A stretch of 64,000 bases of DNA from Solenopsis invicta (GCF_016802725.1 NC_052679.1:7411001-7475000); one strand, 5' to 3'; numbered from the stretch's first letter, positions 1 through 11,643 are shown. Program-made: numbers and translations. The notes: generated from the letters alone by a model not told the origin.

Positions 1-122
1 GGTCCGATGCGTACCTCCGGACGGTACCGAGGATTTTCTCATAATTGCCTGCGGATTGTGGGATTACGTAGATCAGAGGACCGCGGCGCTCTGTGTTTAC
101 CGACAGGTGCAGCAGAATCCCT
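1..122 (+). CDS. PP2C-family protein phosphatase, partial exon
   Basis: The open frame from base 2 reads into a stretch typical of metal-dependent Ser/Thr phosphatases of the PPM/PP2C family (EDFLIIAC, then GLWDYVDQRTAA). The closest resemblance by eye is to the PPM1E/F-like group. These enzymes remove phosphate from Ser/Thr using two metal ions. The exon begins outside the window and ends after one base of a codon at 122, followed by a good 5' splice site (GTGAGT, 123-128). The family's metal-binding Asp in ACDG-[LF]-W is absent: the sequence goes directly from AC to GLWD, as if one codon were missing. No later PP2C exon (for instance a DNISVIVV-type block) was recognised downstream, so the rest may be displaced, lost or highly diverged. 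Fold assignment fairly likely; activity doubtful. Confidence 0.6.
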
Positions 123-345
123 GTGAGTACAACATTTTCACTTGACTCAACAATTGATAAGCATAACTATAATTTGCGTAAAATGTTGACGGCATCAGAA
201 TCGTAGTTTTTTTTAATAAACCTTTGTCAAGATCAGTTCAGCTTAGTCAAATGTGAAATATGTTTGATTATCGTGACTCATGTGCAAATTGTGACTAATG
301 AACAACATAATTCGAGAGATAGCAAGTTGACGAGAATAGCGAATG

Positions 346-1122
346 CAGGGAATGGAAAGTTACTTTTTAAAAGTAACTTGTTATCGTTAGTCGTTACCGA
401 ATCAAAAAAAGTAACTTGTTACCATTACTGTTACATAGAAAGTAACGATTCGTTACTTTTTCATTACTTTTTTAATTTTAAAATAAAATTAGGTTATGTT
501 TAAAAATTTTCATATAATTCTATACTTACAGTTCTTAAAATAAATAAAACTACAAAAATTATATAAGATTTTCTGAATAATATTCATATAAAATTTATGA
601 AATATAATTTACATAAACTTTTTATCGATATTTTTAATAGGAAGATAAATAATTACGTCACAAAGGTTAATTATATTACAAAGGTTTGACTTTCGACTGA
701 AGGTTTTACTTTGTAATGTAATGTAAAAGTTAAACCATGAAAATGTTTTACCTTAGTATTATATTTTTATTGGTATTAATTTACTATTTACTTTTAACAA
801 AAGTTGATATCTATTAAGTTCATTTTTATGCTAATACAATTCTGTGATTGGTTTATTTTACAACTATTCTTCAAAATGATCTTAAATATAATATAACAAC
901 GAACTATGAATATTGATGAAAAATAAAGATTGAAAATTATATCATAAATTAAAAAGTAATGATAAAAGTAACTATTAAATTTGTTACCGTTACTAGAAAA
1001 ATGTAATTACGTTACCGTTACATTTACCAAAAACAAAATGTAACGCCGTTACCGGTTCGTTACCAAAAAAAGTCATTGTAACGATAACGGCGTTACAAGT
1101 AACTCGTTACTTTCCATCCCTG
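346..1122. mobile_element. hAT-like non-autonomous element (MITE)
   Basis: The left end reads CAGGGAATGGAAAGTTAC and the right end, reverse-complemented, reads CAGGGATGGAAAGTAAC, giving imperfect terminal inverted repeats with a CAGGGA start typical of hAT elements. Flanking 8-mers are AGCGAATG (338-345) and AGCGAATA (1123-1130), a 7/8 match, the length expected for hAT target duplications. Both subterminal regions are packed with GTAAC/GTTAC motifs, while the interior is AT-rich without coding capacity. Non-autonomous, moved in trans by an unseen hAT transposase. Confidence 0.82.
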
Positions 1123-2229
1123 AGCGAATATGTCAGCGAATATGTCAGCGAATTATACCGTACGAGAAAATCTGTTTCTCTAATTGACTTTGAAATTGAT
1201 CATATTTAATCCGCATTGGCAGCACCGCGAAAAACGGAAATTGATGCTCAATAAGGATAATAAAAAGCAACATAAAAGCAGCGCTTTAAATGCGCTTTCG
1301 CGATTTAGCGGAAATATCAAATGTTAGGTAAACGAATTTCATAAACGGGGCATCGTATATTTTCATTATTAGATAAGCAAATTTTTTAAATGCTTATTAT
1401 GTCCAAAAACAAAGGAAAGACTCTGAACTATAATTATTTATGGTGAAGAAAAAGAGATAAATACTGTTAGAGCATTAATTAGATTAATTAATAATTAATG
1501 TGACATATCTTTTTTATTATTAAATTTGTTATTAATTATTAAATTATTAATTATTAAAAATTTAAAGACAGATTTTTTCGTTAATTAAATTAATAAAAAA
1601 ATAATAAACTTTGACTTTTATTAGAAAATTATACTATCTCAGGTTAAAAAGGTATAAATTGGAAAAAATTATATTATTAATTTATTTGAGAAGCAAAAAA
1701 TTTTAATTACTTTAATACTAAAATATACGATATGAAAAATGATCTGATTGTTGCTCTGTATATAATTTTTGACACAAATTTCCAAACATAAAGATATAAT
1801 GCTTATTGCATTACTAAAGCAAAAACATTTTTGTAATGTTTGTTTTTGATATTTAATTTAATTTTATATTTATATTTATTTTTAATTTTATTTTTAACTT
1901 TATTTTTCTCAATTTTGCTTTCTTTTAAATATTCATCATTATCGTAGAAATTATTTTACATGAAGATTATTATGTTATGGTAATGACATGTTACGATATT
2001 TTTAATCGTTGAAAAATGACGGTCATACAAGGGCCAATTAATTAATGTAATTAATATAATTTGATATTAATCAAATTATATTATATGATTAATTAATATA
2101 ATTTGATATGTATATCGGGCAGCCATAAGATATAAGAGTACAGCAATTTCCCATTATGGTTATTGCTAGTCGTTTTAGATAATTAACACGCACGAACCAT
2201 CATATGTATATTCCTGGTATATCGCCGAG
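1123..2229. other. AT-rich spacer, no gene seen
   Basis: Begins with a short tandem repeat of AGCGAATATGTC at 1123-1150, in which the neighbouring hAT-like element is embedded. The rest is low-complexity AT-rich DNA with many TTAATTAA-like runs and an AT hairpin at 2052-2083 (14-bp arms, 4-nt loop). No coding signature was found. Confidence 0.6.
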
Positions 2230-2375
2230 TACCATTATGGACGTTGAAATTGAGCGCGCAATGGCCGAGGGTTCGCGCCGGCGCGCCGCTGCAGGGGGCT
2301 TTGCTTGCGGCAGTCGCGGCCATTCTTACTCCCACCACGTTTGCGACGGTAGTTCCGCCTGGTTCCTGTCGTGAG

Positions 2376-2408
2376 CGTGGTGGGAATAGAATGTCTATTC
2401 CCACCACG
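2376..2408. repeat. Perfect 15-bp inverted repeat with 3-nt loop
   Basis: CGTGGTGGGAATAGA is followed by ATG and then by its exact reverse complement. The arms are perfect over 15 bp. A near-copy of one arm's end (CCCACCACG) lies upstream at about 2331-2339. It could be a protein-binding palindrome or an RNA hairpin. Confidence 0.85.
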
Positions 2409-3027
2409 GTCGTGAGTGTTCGAACGAGTCTTGTATCTCTCGTACGGTTGTGAGTGCGCGAGGTTTTCGGGTTTTCGAGTTTGAGTTTTTACGACGTATT
2501 ATCGTCATGCCGATCTCATCGCCGTTCTAGTGTTGCACCGTCATCGGCGCTCTTTGCGTTTCACGGACAAGGCGCGGACGAGGAAGGTTCTTCGAGGTAC
2601 GTCGCCCGCGTCCCCCTTTGCCATCGCTTATTGTGAACCCCGGGGGCACCCTGAATTGCATGTTTAAATTTCGAAGTGACGCCATCGTTGGTGTAACATC
2701 GTGTTTGGAATAGGTTGTCGCGGGCGGGCTGTCAATTGTTACTGGTCGGCGGTGATCGCCGATCGAGACCGACATATGATCTCGACGTGCGCGTGGTCCT
2801 CGATCCTCGGCATGGATACGAACACGTCCTACGCCATGTTAATTGGCTACGCTGTTTCATCTGCGAATAGGCGTAGAGATCTTTTCCGTGTGCGTGTGTT
2901 CCTACATTCCTACGGTACGCCATTTTTAGTTCCCCCTCTCCCCTCCCCGCTTCCGCGCTCCTCCCTGCCAGAGTCGTGTTACTTTAATTTTTTTTCTTTT
3001 TCTAGGCTATGTCCCGTATAAACCAAA

Positions 3028-3214
3028 AAAAATTCCTTGTGCGTTTTAAATGTGCTACTTTTAACTTGTAAATAATATTTAAGTAATCCCGTTTGCATTA
3101 AATTTTATTATTCGCGGGCGTACATTCATCATAATAATGTAAACTTGAAGATTTCATGTCTTCTCGACAAGTTAAATATATCATACTTAAAGTGACACAG
3201 AGAGAGAGAGAAAA
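3028..3214 (+). repeat. Dispersed fragment of the 2.35-kb foldback family
   Basis: The segment from GTGCGTTTTAAATGTGCTAC through the GCGGGCGTACATTC motif to the GTGACACAGAGAGAG run is collinear with 47613-47830, inside the right arm of the foldback at 45757-48110 (and inverted in its left arm). It is truncated on both sides and lacks a stretch present in the arms. It shows the family is dispersed in this genome. Confidence 0.75.
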
Positions 3215-3459
3215 TTGTTTTTCTATTACGACGATAGTCGCTCGGTGATTTCAAGGTTCGGGAATCGAAATTCGGCGAAAAGCTGCGGAATGTGTTTTTC
3301 AACGGCCTCCCTACCCTTCCCATCCTTCCCGTCATACCTAAAGAATTTTGTTTTGCGAATTTCACTAACGCGTCACGCGTCATGTCCTTCGTCAGGCGCT
3401 CTGTTTTCTGTTTACGCCCGACCAAGCAGTCCGTCAGTGTCGTTCACACGGTTCGCACC

Positions 3460-3513
3460 ATGGAAGTGCTTAGAGAAGATATATTCGATTTCCGACGTAA
3501 GGTGAACTGACTG

Positions 3514-3550
<37 letters not shown>

Positions 3551-4432
3551 GAGTATTTCGAAGACAAGAATTTCGCGATATTATATTACGAGTTTTTTGC
3601 AGTTTGACTTCACACTGGTGAGCGACGAGATTGATGAAACAGACATCGGATTCGACTGCGTTGCATCGATGCATCATCAGGATGCTACGCAGAGTCGAGA
3701 ACGTAACAAGCTGTTATTACATAAGCCAAGCCAGACCCGCGAGGGGGAACAGGAGCACGAGAGGCTGTATCAGTTGTAGTCGATGAACAACTTGTTGCTT
3801 GATTTACCATTGCCATTGTCGCCATCACACCTCTCGAATTTTTCACAGGATGCTTCTACTTCTTCCCAGTTGCAGAAGAACATTAGTACTGATGGTAAGA
3901 TGGCTATATACGAAATAAAGAATTATTACCTGAAGTAAGATATGATAATAATTCAACATATCCAGTATCATCAAGATTATTTATTATATGTTTAATAAAT
4001 ATATATTATAATGAAATGGAAGCATTAATTAAAACCTAATAACAAATATTTAATATTTGAAGGTGAATATTTTTCTCCATAAAAAGTTTTAATTAATAAG
4101 AAACATAACTGTGCGAATGTACAATGAGGTGCATTAATGAGATCTCTTTTTGGGGTGGCTAGTGCAAAAATCACAGCAATCTTAGCCAATCAGACAACCT
4201 CACTAAGCCAATGGCAACACAAGATTGGTTAAATTGCTAGAATTCCTACACCGAAAAAGGACCTTATTAATGCACCTCATTGTACCATTATATTCAACAA
4301 TGCTTGAATTATTGTCTATGTTTTCAAATATATGGTTTATTGATGCGATATTAATTATTATATTTCTTTATGTTACAGGTCTCCGATTCTCAGAGGTCAA
4401 AGGAGCACCTGTGGCAAAGAAACTTAAATACA
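3460..4432 (+). CDS. Candidate spliced host gene, product unrecognised
   Basis: Three exons can be proposed. Exon 1 is 3460-3501 (ATG in ACCATGG context, ending AAG before GTGAAC). Exon 2 is 3603-3894 (after TTTTTTGCAG, ending before GTAAGA). Exon 3 is 4379-4432 (after TTATGTTACAG, ending before GTAAGA/C). Phases agree: exon 2 ends in phase 1, exon 3 supplies two bases, and exon 3 again ends in phase 1. The reading is acidic and serine-rich in exon 2 and basic in exon 3 (GAPVAKKLKY). A TAG at 3777-3779 interrupts exon 2, but the same frame is open again at once from an ATG at 3783. Either the true start is 3783 and the upstream frame is a uORF, or the gene is broken or carries an error. Domain not recognised. 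Confidence 0.42.
4119..4285. mobile_element. Short MITE with TA target site, inside a candidate intron
   Basis: Ends are inverted repeats of about 35 bp: GTACAATGAGGTGCATTAAT on the left and the same sequence reverse-complemented on the right, with further matches inward (CTTTTTGG / CCGAAAAAGG). A TA dinucleotide flanks both ends of CAATGAGGTGCATTAAT, suggesting a TA duplication as in Tc1/mariner-type insertions. It is 167 bp with no coding capacity and lies in the proposed intron between 3894 and 4379. Confidence 0.78.
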
Positions 4433-4569
4433 GTAAGACTAACATGGAAAACAATTTTAAGATAATTTGACAGTAGCAATGCGTTCTACAGAACAAGTGG
4501 ATTATTGGGGTAGATCTATACAATAAATCTTGTTGGTGAGTAATTTGTCAATTATTGTATTTGGTTTCT

Positions 4570-4929
4570 AAATGAAGATTAAAGCAAGAAAAATATTTAG
4601 CTCTAAACATCTTTTGGTCGTTCCTAAATCTTTAATTTTAAAATTTGTCATTAATTATTCTTTTAACTTTAACTTCTCATATTCATTATTAAAGAAATTA
4701 AAAAAATTGTTAACATACAAAGCGATAATAATAATAAACTTTTCAGTAACTTTAAGAATATACAGGCTTCAAATTTCAATTTCTTAAAATTTAATTTCAA
4801 AAGTACGTCTACCTTATTCCATACTCTTGAAGACTGTTTTAATCCATATATAGCTTTCTTCAATAAGCATATCTTATTTTTATTATTTGAGTCAACAAAA
4901 CCTTCAGATTGATACATGTATTTTATCAT
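4570..4929 (-). pseudogene. Ty1/copia reverse transcriptase fragment
   Basis: From 4929 leftward the minus strand reads a copia RT hallmark: MYQSEGFVDSNNK, then CLLKKAIYGLKQSSRVWNK. This is the palm region of the RVT_2 type. Further left, after frameshifts, the region corresponding to the catalytic YVDD appears as YVNN, and a KIKDLG-like stretch follows near 4620. The piece is about 120 codons of a domain normally over 240, with the catalytic aspartates changed, so it is a dead remnant. No LTRs were identified around it. Confidence 0.85.
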
Positions 4930-5091
4930 GTATATTATAGCTTTTATTAGTATAAATACATAATGATAAAATATTGTGTAAGCGGAATAAATAAGTTTAT
5001 ATTGTTATATAGTTTTGCGTTGAATGGCACACTTTTTATTATTTTACGTTGTCTTGTAGCTATTTATATCATTAAAAATTTTATATTAAAT

Positions 5092-5900
5092 TAGCGCTGC
5101 CATTCCGTCACTGAAGTCACTTTTTGTTACTTTATTTTTTACAAGTCACTAAAATATCATGTCACTAAAATATCTATTGTTCAAAAAAGCTTACTATTAT
5201 CACTTTTTTGTCCTGAGTTGACATGAAATTTGTAAAATATGTGCGGGAGTGGTTCAATCGACGAACCAATCAAAATTGTTCTATGGCAGATTCTTATTTT
5301 AGGATTTCTAGTCTTCTAGTGTCTCCAACTAAATTCACTATCAACATCTACATTATTTATAGTTATCTTTTAAAATCTACAGTTATTTTTTATGTATTCA
5401 AAGAATATCTTTTTTTTGTTGCATTTTTAAAAATGTATTTATTATCTAATGAATAATAATGTTCATTTTTTTATTGTTATAAATATCTTATTTTGTTTAA
5501 TATCTTTTAGTCTTTTGTTCAATCTGTATTTTATTATGTTTAATAAAATACATTATTTATATTATCTAATAAAACTGCAACAAAAATTATTGTACTGATA
5601 TTTTGTCATTTAATCTTCTCTCTGCTTTTTTTTATTGTTATAAACAATATAAATTTTCAAATCACGCTATGAAAAGATTTTGCTATTTACAAGCTATTGC
5701 TATTGTTAAGCTATACAAAAGTAGACCTTGGAAAATGAAAGATTTTTTGCTCAAATGGTTTTAATTACGCTGAAAATTTAATGAAAAGTGTCATTTTTAG
5801 TTACTATTTTCTGCCTAAAAAATTACTATTTGTCACTTTTTCTTTCTAAAAGTAATCACTATTTCACTTTTTTTGAGCCACTGTTTTGATAGCAGCACTG
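5092..5900. mobile_element. Probable hAT-type MITE (degraded ends)
   Basis: The right end reverse-complemented reads CAGTGCTGCTAT and the left end TAGCGCTGCCAT, a degraded version of a common hAT terminus. Both subterminal regions contain repeated AAGTGAC/GTCACTTTTT motifs in inverted orientation (5100-5180 and 5780-5880). Candidate 8-bp duplications match poorly (4/8), so the ends may be off or the insertion old. The interior holds a dispersed ~85-bp repeat. Confidence 0.45.
5311..5398. repeat. Dispersed ~85-bp repeat, copy 1
   Basis: Contains the block CTATCAACATCTACATTA and a nearby AAATCTACAGTTATTTTT; the same blocks occur in the same order at 8745-8835. Similarity fades outside this interval. 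Confidence 0.7.
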
Positions 5901-6488
5901 TAATGTTTGAGACTTTTCTCATGTTAATGATGTTACATTTGCCATTACAGTTTACTTTCGTCATAAGGAAACTATTATTTATCTTGACGATGAAAAGAAA
6001 CCGTCTAAATCGAAAAGTGCAGTCACCTTGTACTAGATGTTGCCGCAACATGAAAAAGCCGCTGCATAAGCTGATCACAGATTTGCAGCGATTTGCCGCA
6101 TTGAATTGCGAAGAGTAATTTCGCAAGGGTGTCCGCGAATCATGACACTTTCTCAAGTATCGACCAGAGACTGGCTGGTGAGTTTCCAAAGTTGACCACT
6201 TTTCCATGATGGCATGTTTGCTGACTTATTCGATCACTGATGCTTTGAACTACTATGAGATCTTGTTCAACACGATGGAAGCCTAAGTGTATGCAGCAAT
6301 GTCCAACTTGAGTATAGAGAGAGCGACTACGACGCCGAGTACGGTAAGCGAATAGCCGATTTCTGCTGTTATTTTTTGAAGCTAAATTGTTTGGAAAATC
6401 GTGATCTGAGCGAGCTTCTGAAACCGATTAACGTTATTTCGTATTGGCGTTGTCCACTGAACTTCAATAATTTTTGAATGAGCATTTT
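5901..6488. other. Unassigned interval, no gene recognised
   Basis: The first 350 bp are less AT-rich and have open frames on both strands of up to ~120 codons (for example 5833-6207 on minus), but no domain or splice architecture could be recognised. It may be a decayed element or exon. Confidence 0.4.
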
Positions 6489-6909
6489 TAGCAAACAAAA
6501 ATGGATTCAGAATAATTAAAATGGATAGAAATGGATTTAAAAAATCAACAATATGGATTCGACAATGACTATTCGAATCCATTTCTATTTGATTAAAGTT
6601 TAAGAATTCCTTAAATCTGTTTTAAATCCATGAAATGAGATTAAAATTACGGGATTTTTTCTTCTTTTTTTTTTAAATCAAAAAAAGTTATGCGAGTCGT
6701 ACAATCTATTTTTTAATTTATGAAACAATTGATATGAAGTAATTTTTATTTTTTTAATCTAAAAGGAGTTTTGGCAAGTCATCCAATTTGAGTTATCCAT
6801 TTAAATCCATGACATTTAATTGAAATGATTTAATTGCTCTTTTTTAATTCAAAATGTATTTAAATGAATTAAAATGGATTACAAATTTTTAATCTATTTT
6901 TGTTTGCTA
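6489..6909. mobile_element. MITE with TAGCAAACA termini and internal ATGGATT motifs
   Basis: Left end TAGCAAACAAAAATGGATT and right end, reverse-complemented, TAGCAAACAAAAATAGATT form clear inverted repeats. The interior repeats AAATGGATTTAAA-like and TTTAAATCCAT-like words many times in both orientations. No ORF. A target duplication could not be settled. Confidence 0.65.
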
Positions 6910-8744
6910 GGCTGCTATGTTATGCCCCACGAATATGCATTCACACAGTTCAAATAGACACTGCTTTTCTTTTAGAGAATACAGTTGACACTTAATACAA
7001 AGCGACACACTTCGTTTTTTATTTACACACTCAATCGACATTTTCCAACTTTATTCAGGAGGAGAGTCTGAGACTGTGTTCAATTGTGTTAACCTGTGTC
7101 GATTTGTGTCTTCTAAAAGGAATGCAGCCAGATTGGACATTGTAAAAATGAAAAATTATTAACAAATTAAGAAACGGCAATACCGCGTATGGGAAAAGAA
7201 GCGGAACGATACACCATGGAAAGCCTTATTCGTGGCGAAGAATGCTTTCTCGAGGAGTTTCCAAGGTATATTCTTCCGCTTTCTTCGTAGATGTGTAACT
7301 AATAGCGAATTTGGTTGGACTGCACTAGTGCGCACTAGTGCGCCGTAAAACCGCCGTACACTAATCAACGAACGATATGTATTAATATAAATATATAAAC
7401 AGATGAAATTGTGAAATTTTTAATAGATATTTTATTATGCTATTTAGTAAAATATATATTTTTATCATTCAAAATACTTATATTTTATTTTTAAATGAGA
7501 TTAGATCAGTGTACAATGGCTTTAATTATGTACCAATCGAATTCGCTGTAAATAGCGCAATTCAAATTGACACTTTTGTTAGTATCTATTCTGTCTATGA
7601 AGGAAAAATTGTTTCATACCGTTTTCTAATTACACTTCAAAGTTAAAATGCCTCTTAAATTACGCAGATAATTTTAATCGAAGAATTGATTTTTTTAATC
7701 AATTATTTTGTTCATTCCATTTTTCAAATTTATGTGGCTTCTGCTTCATCGCAAAGATAAATTAAAAGCGGGATAAGGTAAGACATATGTACTTTGTACA
7801 CGAATGTAATTTAAATATATACAAATGTAATTTATATATCTCTGTTTTCAAATAGACGGTGACTTAACCGTCGAATACAATTTTGTTTGTTCGTGTTTCA
7901 AGGGAGTGACTCTTGATATACAGACTTTAAATTCGCGCGAAATATTGAGTATGTGCAATAATTAATATATTCAATACTAAACTTAAACTTTTTTAAAACT
8001 CAAGTTTAAACAGTAATCATTATCGGTACAAGGTTCATAAATTTCTCTATCGATTTCTAAATATTAAAATTATTAAAGATTTAACAGAAGTTAATCAGTT
8101 TTAATGTTAACAAATTAATAGTTATACTTTAGCATTACTCTTTTATTTACAATTTAGACTTCCTTGTTTTACATAAGCTCGTGTTTAAACAGTTAAGGAA
8201 ACTGAAAAGTATAGTACATTTTTACATTTAAAAGCGGGTATAATTAAAAAATGATACGCATACTTTTCTTTAAAAATTTTGTTTTTTTCTAATAAATGGA
8301 TTACACGAGCTAAGTTTAATCAAGCTCTTCTTTATGTGTTTAAGATTAGCTTTTTTGCATTTACATATATGTAGTTTTCTACGTAGATTTGATTAATTAT
8401 TAGCCAGAAATGACTCATCGAATTAATGTGGATTCGAAATCGAAAACTAATCAAAATACTCATCAATTTCGATGGATTTACGACACACTTTTTGATGAAG
8501 TATTGACTCAAGAATGATTCGATTTTGAATACTGTTTTCTGACTGCAGCTGTATTGAATTGGATTACTAAAGTCTTATTTTTTAAGCCTTAATATATGTA
8601 TATATGAATAAGTATATAAATAACTGTTGCATACGAAAATGACAGTTTTTTGATTGCAATTAGCCGATTGTATACAAAACTGCTATTTTTTTACGCGAAA
8701 GTTATTCGTATAAACTTAAAAATTAGTTCCTAGAAACAAAAAAC
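6910..8744. other. AT-rich spacer, no gene seen
   Basis: Mostly AT-rich with scattered short open frames. A slightly GC-richer island near 7160-7370 has frames on both strands but no recognised motif. Nothing further can be supported. Confidence 0.5.
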
Positions 8745-8835
8745 TTTCAAGGTTTTTAAGTGTCCAACCAAATTTATTATCAACATCTACATTATCTACA
8801 GTTATCTTACAAAATCTACAGTTATTTTTCATTGT
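8745..8835. repeat. Dispersed ~85-bp repeat, copy 2
   Basis: Collinear with 5311-5398 (shared ATCAACATCTACATTA and AAATCTACAGTTATTTTT). It is followed by an alternating TGTGTGCGTGCG run at 8836-8858 that could adopt Z-DNA. Confidence 0.7.
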
Positions 8836-8919
8836 GTGCGTGCGTGCGCGTGCGCATGTATATATATCATGAATATATTATAATATATTATTTAATAAAA
8901 TATAGTAATTATTAAACAA

Positions 8920-9384
8920 GAGGAACGAAATGAAGACCAAATGTCGGCAGGCTGGGGCTTCGCTCGGAGAAACACCTAGCGAGGACTTGGCCAGAGACAT
9001 GAGGTCTTTGAATAGGAGGGATGCCAGGCTAGCAATGCAAATACTGACTGATTATGGGGCCCTTAATTATCACATGCACTAGCTGGGCCGATCTGACACG
9101 GCCGAGTGTAGGGCATGCGAGGAGGAAGAGGAGACAAGTCTCCATATTCTCTGTGACTGCCCGGCCTATGCTGGGCTGAGGCTAAAGCTACTAGGCGTGG
9201 CTTTCCCGAGCCAGGGCAGATAAGCGCGCTACCAATGAGGGACCTGAGCCTCTTTTGCAGAGAATCAGGACTCTCGTAGGCGGCGGACGACTAGAGGGAG
9301 ACACAATGAACTGTAGTCTGCGTGCCACAGGCGGATCTTCAGACCAGGACCGCCCCCTGTTCCATTATTATTATTAATTATTAA
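8920..9384 (+). pseudogene. LINE 3' end (ORF2 C-terminus and tail)
   Basis: The frame 8999-9223 reads RRDARLAMQILTDYGALNYH, a TAG at 9080-9082, then LGRSDTAECRACEEEEETS followed by LHILCDCPAY. This order (helical lead-in, then a Cys-Cys...His...Cys zinc motif) is the C-terminus of R1/LOA/Jockey-type non-LTR retrotransposon ORF2, downstream of RT and RNase H. About 140 bp of GC-rich 3' UTR follows, then an (ATT)n tail at about 9362-9384, the usual end of such elements. The copy is 5'-truncated and carries the in-frame stop. Confidence 0.85.
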
Positions 9385-11640
9385 TCACTCACTATCACTT
9401 TGCGGTATACATATTGGGTCCTTCTCAGTGATGTCTGCTATGTTTTCTTGGTTTGTGCTTAAAACATTTTTTTAATGGTACAGTAGATTCTTTACACAAT
9501 TTGAAGATGTATGCCCTCATCTCATATCGTTCACTCAAAAAGGGTGAACTTGGATGATAGTGTTGCGTTGTCATTTTTACCATGCTATTTTGCATCCTTA
9601 TTTGCTCGGGATATTCAGTCGTTTTACGTGTACTACATCGATACACGTTTTTGTTTTATGTATTGATGGAATACACGTAATCTTCGAATTCATAAACTGC
9701 CAAACCCTCACGTTTGTCTGGGTACTCTCGTATCTATAATGAAATATGCTTATAAAATATTTGCTAGTTAAACATTTAATACAATTACGGAGAATATCTA
9801 GTCAAGAGCCGCGGTCGCTTCTCGCGCCAAATGCATGCGTAACGAAGAGAAACTGAGCCTCTATTACGCGAGTCGGCGATGAGTACTCTTCATATATTTT
9901 TTTTTTTTTAATTGTCCAATTTATACCAATTTAAATTTTTTCTTACCTGCTAATATTCCTAATATAACATTAAGAAATCTTTATTATATTAAAAATAGTA
10001 CTATTTCTGTCTGTTGTGCACAACAAATCTTTGTGAACGAGATATATTGCTTTTTTGGGAATTTTTTTTAACAGTCACCGCCGTTCTTAATGCATGAATC
10101 TTCTGCCATCATCCTGTGGCCAAAAAAATGTACACTCGATGTGGGCAAATTCTCACTTTACTCTTACATGTACTCTCTTCATTGGGATGTGATACTTGTT
10201 GTATTTCTTCATATGCACGTAGTATCAACAGGCCAGGTAATACCATATTATGCATCTACTAGGTAGATTTATCATAAAAATATTACAAAAAATATTTTAA
10301 AGTATTTAATAATAAAACAAATGATGATACTTACCAACACTCACAACTCGCAAATTATTACAGACTACTCTGCCAACTGCTCTAACAGTTAATAAGCCGA
10401 TGTCGTCGATAAGAATCGTATGTTTTACATTGCAGGAAACAGAAAGAAACTTAGACTCTCGAGTATTTCACCGTATCAGTTTCACCTGAAAAAATACAAT
10501 ATAGTTTCAAAATTCATGTATCTTAACGATAATACTAGACAGAAAAGTGCATGATAAACGAAGAATTAGTTTTTTGTGGGTATGGAACAATTTATAGCAC
10601 TGTCCAGAGGTAGATATTATACGTCCACCGTAGCACACAGTCGTAACATTATTTCCCGACCGAAGCGTTTCTTACAGATTTTACGCGATAAATCACGCGC
10701 GGAGAAAATTGTTAAACAGCGCTCTTGGTCGCGTAATCGCGATGATCATATTAAAGTTGATTTGATAAGCAAAGCGATAATTGTCTCATGTTTATTTTAA
10801 ATAAATATAAACAAAATGCCATTAATGAAATAAACATAAAATATTATGCATTCCAAGGCTCTGGTTGTTCTTTAATAAACCCAGGGCTTTATCGAGGGCT
10901 ATATCTCATAGAGGTCATATGAATCGAAGGTTCCATATATGGTAATTGGTTTCGATATATCAGACCATTTTACTCTGATTCGTGCCTTTACACCATCCAA
11001 TAGGCATCCAAGATTTACAATTTTTGTAGGCAGATTTTAATCTGTCTCGTGAATTTTGAAACTAGTAATTTTGTTCCACAGAATTTTGTAACATTTCTAG
11101 AAAAGTCAAATGCATAATATGCCACAATTTTTTATCTTTCTCATGTGAAGGGTGTAAGGGGGACATGGAGGGAAGAAAAATTATTTTTTTCAAAAATTTT
11201 TTTACGCTTTAAAGGGGGATGAAAGTATAAAATGAATAAAAAATTGAAAAGATCAAGTCTTTTTACCTCTAGTAACATATTTACTTCGAGAATTGATCAA
11301 ATACTCTAGCCGGAGGAGCAGGCTGTCACGTTTTGGGTCGCGAAAATGCCTTTCTTTTTTTTCTCTCTCTCTCTCCCTTTTTTTCTCCATTGATGGCTCT
11401 GTGCGCGTTAATGGGTTAAATCAAAATTAGTATAAATAGGAGACAGATCTTTTAACAGTAGTTTTGCTGAATAGTTAATTGTGCAGAGTTCTTCTATGGG
11501 TAATGTAGTTACCCATTTAAGGTGTTCAACTAAAATATATTGTTTAGATAATTTGATCATATTGTAGTCATATAAAATAATAATCTTTTGTACGCACTTG
11601 TTTGGTTGCCGTATATGTGTTTTATCCTGTTATTAGAGCT
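9385..11640. other. Long spacer without a recognised gene
   Basis: AT-rich with two modestly GC-rich spots: 9800-9890 and 10576-10800. The latter is a 74-codon plus-strand frame rich in Arg/Lys/Ser without a recognised domain. A CT-rich tract lies at about 11350-11390. No RNA gene was recognised. Confidence 0.45.
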
Positions 11641-11643
11641 AAA

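Larger units (their letters stand above)
2230..3459 (+). promoter_or_regulatory. CpG-rich block, possible promoter/5' region
   Basis: This block is strikingly GC- and CpG-rich compared with the AT-rich DNA on both sides, and it ends just before a well-placed ATG (ACCATGG-type context at 3460) that begins a candidate spliced gene. It includes a perfect hairpin (2376-2408) and a fragment of a dispersed repeat (3028-3214). Open frames here are long only because of composition and none shows a recognisable domain. Promoter function is inferred from position and composition. Confidence 0.35.

Noticed and set aside
9800..9890. Small RNA gene in a GC-rich spot
   Set aside because: No tRNA, snRNA or rRNA motif or hairpin could be recognised.
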